The notes under the pieces: generated by a model
The model's database searches: none
Told to the model about the DNA's origin: nothing
Seen by the model: the letters and a program-made list of their open reading frames with translations, nothing else
Made by a program: the position numbers and the translations under genes
Shown: one piece after another, positions 10,876 to 14,093 of the stretch
How positions within the stretch are numbered: the stretch's first letter is position 1
Layout: every line of letters starts with the position of its first letter
NCBI GenBank assembly: GCA_019246375.1
Contig: JAFAQO010000490.1
Span: forward strand, 1-14,093
DNA from: Mycobacterium sp.
GTDB taxonomy: Bacteria; Actinomycetota; Actinomycetes; Mycobacteriales; Mycobacteriaceae
DNA length: 14,093 nucleotides
Direction: 5' to 3'

Positions 10876-10985
10876 GCGGTGACGATGCGGGCCGTCTTGC
10901 GGCCCGCGCAGGAGCCGCGCCATCGAACCTGCGGTGACGATGCGGGCCGTCTTGCGGCCCGCGCAGGAGCCGCGCCGTCGAGCCT
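10876..10985. repeat. Two tandem 55-bp intergenic repeats (MIRU-like)
   Basis: Units 10876-10930 and 10931-10985 abut and differ at two bases. Each starts GCGGTGACGATGCGGGCC, contains a stem GCGGGCC-GTCTTGC-GGCCCGC (7 bp, 7-base loop) and ends with CAGGAGCCGCGCC plus about 9 bases. The GACGATGC start and GGAG...CGCGCC end recall MIRU elements, but in opposite orientation to the local genes. The array lies between the sepIVA stop (9 bases away) and the DUF177 gene. No gene is visible here. Confidence 0.85.
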
Positions 10986-10993
10986 GCGGGCGC

Positions 10994-11731
10994 CTACCGG
11001 GTAGCGTAGTCGTGCGTGCCGGCCGCGGTCCGGAGTTGGTGACGCCCGCGACTGACGGAGCGCAGCGTGCCGTTGAGGTGGTCCTCGAACTCGGCGAGCT
11101 TGCTGTCGACGTAGATGTCGCATTCGCCGCGCAGCCGGTCGGCTTCGGCGTGCGCCGCATCGATGAGCCGCGTGGCCTCCGCGTTGGCGGATTGCACCAC
11201 TTCGGTCTCTGACACCAAACGCTGCTTCTCCTTGATGCCTTCTTGGACGGCCTTCTCGTACGAGATGTTGCCGCTTTCGACCATCCGGTCACATTCCGCC
11301 TTGGCGCGGCTGGTGCTGGCCTCGTACTCGCGTTTTGCTGAGGCCGCGATGCGGGCCGCCTCTTCGCGGGCATCCGCGACCATCCGCTCGCTGTGTTGGC
11401 GTGCCTCGCCGACCATCCGGTCGGCCTGCGCATTGGCCTCGGACAGTATCCGGTCGGCCTCGGCGCGGGAATGGTTCAGCATCGACTCCGACTCCGTAGT
11501 CGCCGACGACACCATTGAATCGGCATGCGCTTTAGCTTCGTGGAGCATCGAGTCACGCGCGTCGAGCACATCCTGGGCGTCGTCGAGCTCGCCGGGAATT
11601 GCGTCTTTGATGTCGTCGATTAATTCCAGGACGTCGCCGCGGGGCACCACGCAGCCTGCCGTCATGGGCACTCCGCGGGCTTCTTCGACAATGGCGCCCA
11701 GCTCGTCCAGCGCTTCAAAAACTCGGTACAC
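10994..11731 (-). CDS. sepIVA: Septum-associated DivIVA-domain protein SepIVA (Rv2927c-like)
   Basis: A 245-residue, largely coiled-coil cytoplasmic protein, the same length as M. tuberculosis Rv2927c and nearly identical by memory. SepIVA is required for division and localises to septum and pole in mycobacteria. The N-terminus MYRVFEALDELGAIVEEARGV is the short membrane-proximal DivIVA-like part. From about residue 45 there is an Ala/Glu/Arg heptad region with repeats such as EADRIL, QADRMV and EARQHSERMV. The C-terminus is basic (SRGRHQLRTAAGTHDYATR). The start is GTG 11731 with GGAAGGG seven bases upstream. It is monocistronic or heads the downstream DUF177 run, separated from it by the tandem repeats. 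Confidence 0.94.
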   Translation of the reverse strand: MYRVFEALDELGAIVEEARGVPMTAGCVVPRGDVLELIDDIKDAIPGELDDAQDVLDARDSMLHEAKAHADSMVSSATTESESMLNHSRAEADRILSEANAQADRMVGEARQHSERMVADAREEAARIAASAKREYEASTSRAKAECDRMVESGNISYEKAVQEGIKEKQRLVSETEVVQSANAEATRLIDAAHAEADRLRGECDIYVDSKLAEFEDHLNGTLRSVSRGRHQLRTAAGTHDYATR

Positions 11732-11753
11732 GGCAGCACCCTTCCGGCATCGT

Positions 11754-11787
11754 TGTTGTTACCAGTGTGCCTGTTGTTACCGCTGTG
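11754..11787. repeat. Two 16-bp direct repeats upstream of sepIVA
   Basis: TGTTGTTACCAGTGTG (11754-11769) and TGTTGTTACCGCTGTG (11772-11787) are spaced 18 bases apart and match at 14 of 16 positions. They lie 23-56 bases before the sepIVA GTG. The position suits a paired regulator site or core promoter for sepIVA, but no named regulator motif is recognised. Confidence 0.5.
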
Positions 11788-11985
11788 ACCGCGCTGCCGC
11801 ACCCGGTGTGTCGGCCTTTTGACGTGACGAAGATGTGCCATCACCTGGACACCGCCGCCATTATGTCGGCTTGCGCGGATTTGCGGCAAACGATGCCCCG
11901 CTTGCCCCGCGCCCCGCGGGGACGACATCATCAGGCAAAATAGCGGCGCGATGCGCGGCCAGGCCGCGGCAAAGCGTATACCTGG

Positions 11986-12017
11986 ATGTGCATATACCCC
12001 CCGTGGTATATGCACAT
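11986..12017. promoter_or_regulatory. Perfect inverted-repeat operator, CsoR/RicR (copper) type
   Basis: ATGTGCATATACC (11986-11998) and GGTATATGCACAT (12005-12017) are exact reverse complements around the six-base centre CCCCGT. The core TATACCCCCCGTGGTATA has the TACCCC...GGTA layout of CsoR-family copper-repressor operators. In M. tuberculosis, Rv2963 belongs to the copper-responsive RicR regulon, and the gene downstream is an Rv2963-like permease. A TATATG within the right arm could be a -10 element, so repressor binding would block transcription. An ATG in the left arm is in frame with the permease, but an operator is not expected to be translated. Confidence 0.72.
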
Positions 12018-12066
12018 TGCCGCGCCAGGCTCGCTGCGCAACGCGCAAACCAAAGTGGAGGGGACA

Positions 12067-13269
12067 GTGGAAGTGTTGGGAGCGATCGGACATGCGCTGG
12101 CCCTGGCCGGATCGATGACCTGGGAAATCCTGTGGGCGTTGGTCGTGGGTTTCGCTTTGTCGGCGGTGGTGCAGGCGGTGGTGCGACGCTCGACGATCGC
12201 CTCCCTGCTGGGTGATGACCGGCCCCGCACCCTGGCGCTCGCCGCCGGGCTTGGTGCCGCGTCGTCGTCCTGCTCATATGCCGCGGTGGCGTTGGCGCGA
12301 TCGCTGTTCCGCAAGGGCGCCAACTTTACGGCGGCAATGGCATTCGAAATCGCCTCGACCAACCTGGTAGTTGAGTTGGGGATCATCCTTGCGCTGCTGA
12401 TGGGCTGGCAGTTCACCGCCGCCGAATTCGTCGGCGGCCCGCTCATGATCGTGGTCTTGGCGGTGTTGTTCCGGCTTTTTGTGCGTTCCCGGCTCATCGA
12501 CGCTGCCCGCGAACAAGCCGAGCAGGGAATAGCCGGCTCGATGGAAGGCCATGCCGCCATGGACATGTCGGTCGGCGGCAAGGGCTCGTTTTGGCGGCGG
12601 CTGTTCTCACCGCAGGGCTTCACCTCGGTTTCCCATGTGTTCGTCATGGAGTGGACGGCGATCTTGCGTGATCTCGTCCTTGGGCTGTTGATCGCCGGCG
12701 CCATCGCGGCCTGGGTACCCGAATCCTTCTGGCGCCACTTCTTTTTCGTCCAGCATTCGACGCTGGCAGCGCTGTGGGGACCGATCGTGGGGCCGCTGGT
12801 GGCGATCGCGTCATTCGTCTGCTCGATCGGCAATGTGCCGCTTGCCGCGGTGCTGTGGAATGGCGGTATCAGCTTTGGCGGCGTCATCGCGTTCGTCTTC
12901 GCCGACCTACTGATCCTGCCGATCCTGAACATCTACCGGAAGTACTACGGCACCGCGGTGATGCTGACGCTGCTCGGCACTTTTTACGCGGCGATGATCG
13001 CCGCCGGTTATCTGGTCGAATTGCTGTTCGGCGCAGCACGTCTCATCCCGAGCCACCGCACCGCGACGGTCATGCATGCCGGGATTTCGTGGAACTACAC
13101 CACCTGGCTCAACATTGTGTTCGTCGCGTTAGCCGCGGTGCTCGTCGCACGATTCGTGACTACAGGCGGCATGCCGATGCTGCGGATGATGGGCGGCTCT
13201 CCCGACGCAGTGCACCCGGCGCACTGCCATGAACACCAGCACGGTGACGGGCACGGCGCTCAACACTGA
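12067..13269 (+). CDS. Rv2963-like integral membrane permease, predicted copper-responsive
   Basis: About 400 residues, many membrane segments, family ArsP_1/DUF318 permease (PF03773 type). Two internal half-repeats each hold a Cys-Ser pair: ASSSCSYAAVALARSLF (C69) and FVCSIGNVPLAAVLW (C252). A cytoplasmic Met/His-containing loop is near 158-168. The tail, residues 383-400, has seven His and one Cys in 18 positions, suiting metal binding. The frame is open from 11986, but that ATG lies in the operator. GTG 12067 is preferred because GGAGG sits five bases upstream; GTG 12055 and 12073 are alternatives. M. tuberculosis Rv2963 is in the RicR copper regulon, and the operator upstream agrees. Copper transport is inferred; direction and substrate are unproven. 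Confidence 0.88.
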   Translation: MEVLGAIGHALALAGSMTWEILWALVVGFALSAVVQAVVRRSTIASLLGDDRPRTLALAAGLGAASSSCSYAAVALARSLFRKGANFTAAMAFEIASTNLVVELGIILALLMGWQFTAAEFVGGPLMIVVLAVLFRLFVRSRLIDAAREQAEQGIAGSMEGHAAMDMSVGGKGSFWRRLFSPQGFTSVSHVFVMEWTAILRDLVLGLLIAGAIAAWVPESFWRHFFFVQHSTLAALWGPIVGPLVAIASFVCSIGNVPLAAVLWNGGISFGGVIAFVFADLLILPILNIYRKYYGTAVMLTLLGTFYAAMIAAGYLVELLFGAARLIPSHRTATVMHAGISWNYTTWLNIVFVALAAVLVARFVTTGGMPMLRMMGGSPDAVHPAHCHEHQHGDGHGAQH

Positions 13270-13339
13270 CGCGCAGGCGACGACAGCGCCGTCGTCGAAT
13301 GGCAACCACGATCGCACACCGCCTTTTCCGAGGAGCATC

Positions 13340-13440
13340 CTTTCCGCTGCAGGAGATGCGACCATCGTGGTACCCAGGCCGGCGCCAACATCATTTCCCT
13401 GGAGCGGCACTCCACCGCCATTGTGACGGAGGCTGGGCCG
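13340..13440 (+). pseudogene. purU: Relic of purU (formyltetrahydrofolate deformylase)
   Basis: Translating 13372-13419 gives TQAGANIISLERHSTA, which closely matches the ACT-domain N-terminal segment of PurU (AGANIVSLDQHST as remembered). Just upstream, bases 13346-13370 retain pieces that translate like the preceding PurU strand (RC..DRPGIV) only if frames are shifted, so indels and a deletion are implied. Nothing of the catalytic formyl-transferase domain remains. Strand and place fit: in M. tuberculosis purU (Rv2964) follows Rv2963 and converges on coaD. The remaining parts of 13270-13476 show nothing else I can name. Confidence 0.7.
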
Positions 13441-13476
13441 CTGGCCGCAGGCCACCACAGCTCACCAGCATTTGCT

Positions 13477-13956
13477 TCAAGCTGACCGCAGCTTTTCGGC
13501 CATCCGCCGATTCACCGGTTCGGGCAGCAACTCCGAGACGTCGCCGCCCAGCGTGGCGACTTCTTTGGCCAGCGACGACGACACGAATGAATACCGCGGC
13601 GCGGTTGCGACGAAGAACGTGTCGACACCGGCGATGTGCTTGTTCATCTGCGCCATCTGCAGTTCGTATTCGAAGTCGGTGCCCGAGCGCAGACCCTTGA
13701 CGATGGCAGTGAACCCGAGCGAACGGACGAAGTCCACTACGAGGCCTTGCCCGGACTCCGCCCGCAGATTCGGTAGGTGTGTCGTCGACTCGTTGATCAT
13801 CGCGATGCGCTCGTCAAGGTCGAACATGCCTTTTTTGCTGGGGTTGACCAAGATCGCGACGACCACTTCGTCGAATTGGGCGGCGGCGCGTTCGAAGATG
13901 TCGACGTGGCCCATCGTCACCGGATCAAACGAACCTGGGCATACCGCGCCGGCCAT
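13477..13956 (-). CDS. coaD: Phosphopantetheine adenylyltransferase
   Basis: Penultimate enzyme of coenzyme A synthesis: transfers AMP from ATP to 4'-phosphopantetheine. The 159-residue length is normal. Nucleotidyltransferase motif [11 protein letters not shown] is at 7-17 (H17 of the T/HxGH motif), and the second motif lies in [33 protein letters not shown] matches the substrate-binding region, with the conserved hexamer-forming family core. ATG 13956 is preceded by GAGGAGGAG eight bases upstream, which lies in a MIRU unit. In M. tuberculosis the upstream gene is rsmD-like Rv2966c, expected just beyond the window end. It converges on the permease and purU relic. Confidence 0.97.
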   Translation of the reverse strand: MAGAVCPGSFDPVTMGHVDIFERAAAQFDEVVVAILVNPSKKGMFDLDERIAMINESTTHLPNLRAESGQGLVVDFVRSLGFTAIVKGLRSGTDFEYELQMAQMNKHIAGVDTFFVATAPRYSFVSSSLAKEVATLGGDVSELLPEPVNRRMAEKLRSA

Positions 13957-14093
13957 ATGCGCCGCTCCTCCTCATCGCTTCGCTCTGCATCGTCGCCGGC
14001 GGCGGCCCCATACGCTTCGCTCTGCATCGTCGCCGGCGGCAGCCCCATGCGCCGCTCCTCCTCATCGCTTCGCTCTGCATCGCCGCCGGCGGC
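13957..14093 (-). repeat. Tandem MIRU (mycobacterial interspersed repetitive unit) array, cut by window end
   Basis: Three units, written here on the plus strand: 13957-14009 (53 bp), 14010-14046 (37 bp, lacking 16 internal bases of the CGCTCCTCCTCATC part) and 14047-14093 (47 bp, cut by the end). Shared core is CGCTTCGCTCTGCATCG then CCGCCGGCGGC, as in known MIRUs. In gene direction they run GGCGACGATGCAGAGCG then GATGAGGAGGAGCGGCGC, directly before the coaD ATG. Copy number could vary between strains. Confidence 0.9.
13965..13973 (-). promoter_or_regulatory. coaD ribosome binding site carried by a MIRU unit
   Basis: GAGGAGGAG on the minus strand ends eight bases before the coaD ATG, a good Shine-Dalgarno spacing. 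It is part of the MIRU consensus, so the repeat insertion replaced or created the coaD translation signal. Confidence 0.7.

Noticed and set aside
11912..11921. CCCCGCGGGG palindrome in the sepIVA-permease gap
   Set aside because: Only 10 bp in GC-rich DNA, likely by chance; no T run or partner site.
11986..12066. ATG at 11986 as permease start
   Set aside because: It lies in the left arm of the operator palindrome; a GTG with a good Shine-Dalgarno starts at 12067.
13129..13458. 109-codon minus-strand frame between permease and coaD
   Set aside because: Low-complexity translation, overlaps the permease end and the purU relic, no ribosome site.
13957..14093. CRISPR-like array
   Set aside because: Units abut without unique spacers and match MIRU sequence.

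Overview
This window is high-GC DNA from a slow-growing Mycobacterium. The evidence is near-colinearity with the M. tuberculosis block amt-glnB / smc-ftsY / acyP / Rv2923c / fpg / rnc / Rv2926c / Rv2927c, protein sequences very close to the tuberculosis versions as I remember them, GTG starts, and MIRU-type intergenic repeats. The exact species cannot be named from sequence alone. No RNA genes, insertion sequences, CRISPR arrays or phage genes are visible.

Layout. (1) 31-1750, minus: nitrogen module amt-glnB, with a GlnR-type box upstream of amt. The amt reading frame runs 49 codons into glnB. (2) 1751-1998: intergenic stretch with the amt regulatory region and a two-copy 41-bp direct repeat. 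(3) 1999-7658, minus: OsmC-family protein, acyP, smc and ftsY, a tight run serving redox defence, acyl-phosphate hydrolysis, chromosome organisation and SRP-dependent membrane targeting. (4) 7820-8596, plus: a PIG-L/LmbE-type deacetylase in opposite orientation to its neighbours, with a promoter that looks leaderless and a candidate terminator. As I recall, it is absent from this spot in M. tuberculosis. (5) 8681-10834, minus: DUF177(YceD)-rnc-fpg, a coupled RNA/DNA maintenance operon. (6) 10876-10985: two tandem 55-bp repeats. (7) 10994-11731, minus: SepIVA-type DivIVA-domain cell-division protein. (8) 11732-12066: divergent promoter region with a perfect 13-bp inverted repeat resembling a copper-responsive CsoR/RicR operator. 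(9) 12067-13269, plus: Rv2963-like permease with a His-rich tail. (10) 13270-13476: no intact gene, but a short decayed piece of purU. (11) 13477-13956, minus: coaD. (12) 13957-14093: tandem MIRU units that supply coaD's ribosome binding site, running off the window edge.

The most informative points are evolutionary and regulatory. The sepIVA-to-Rv2963 junction is only about 0.3 kb here, whereas in M. tuberculosis the large PDIM/phenolic-glycolipid locus lies between them. purU, which follows Rv2963 in M. tuberculosis, survives only as a relic. The permease operator supports copper-linked control. No wholly new multi-gene defence or metabolic system is evident. The least explained gene is the inserted PIG-L deacetylase.
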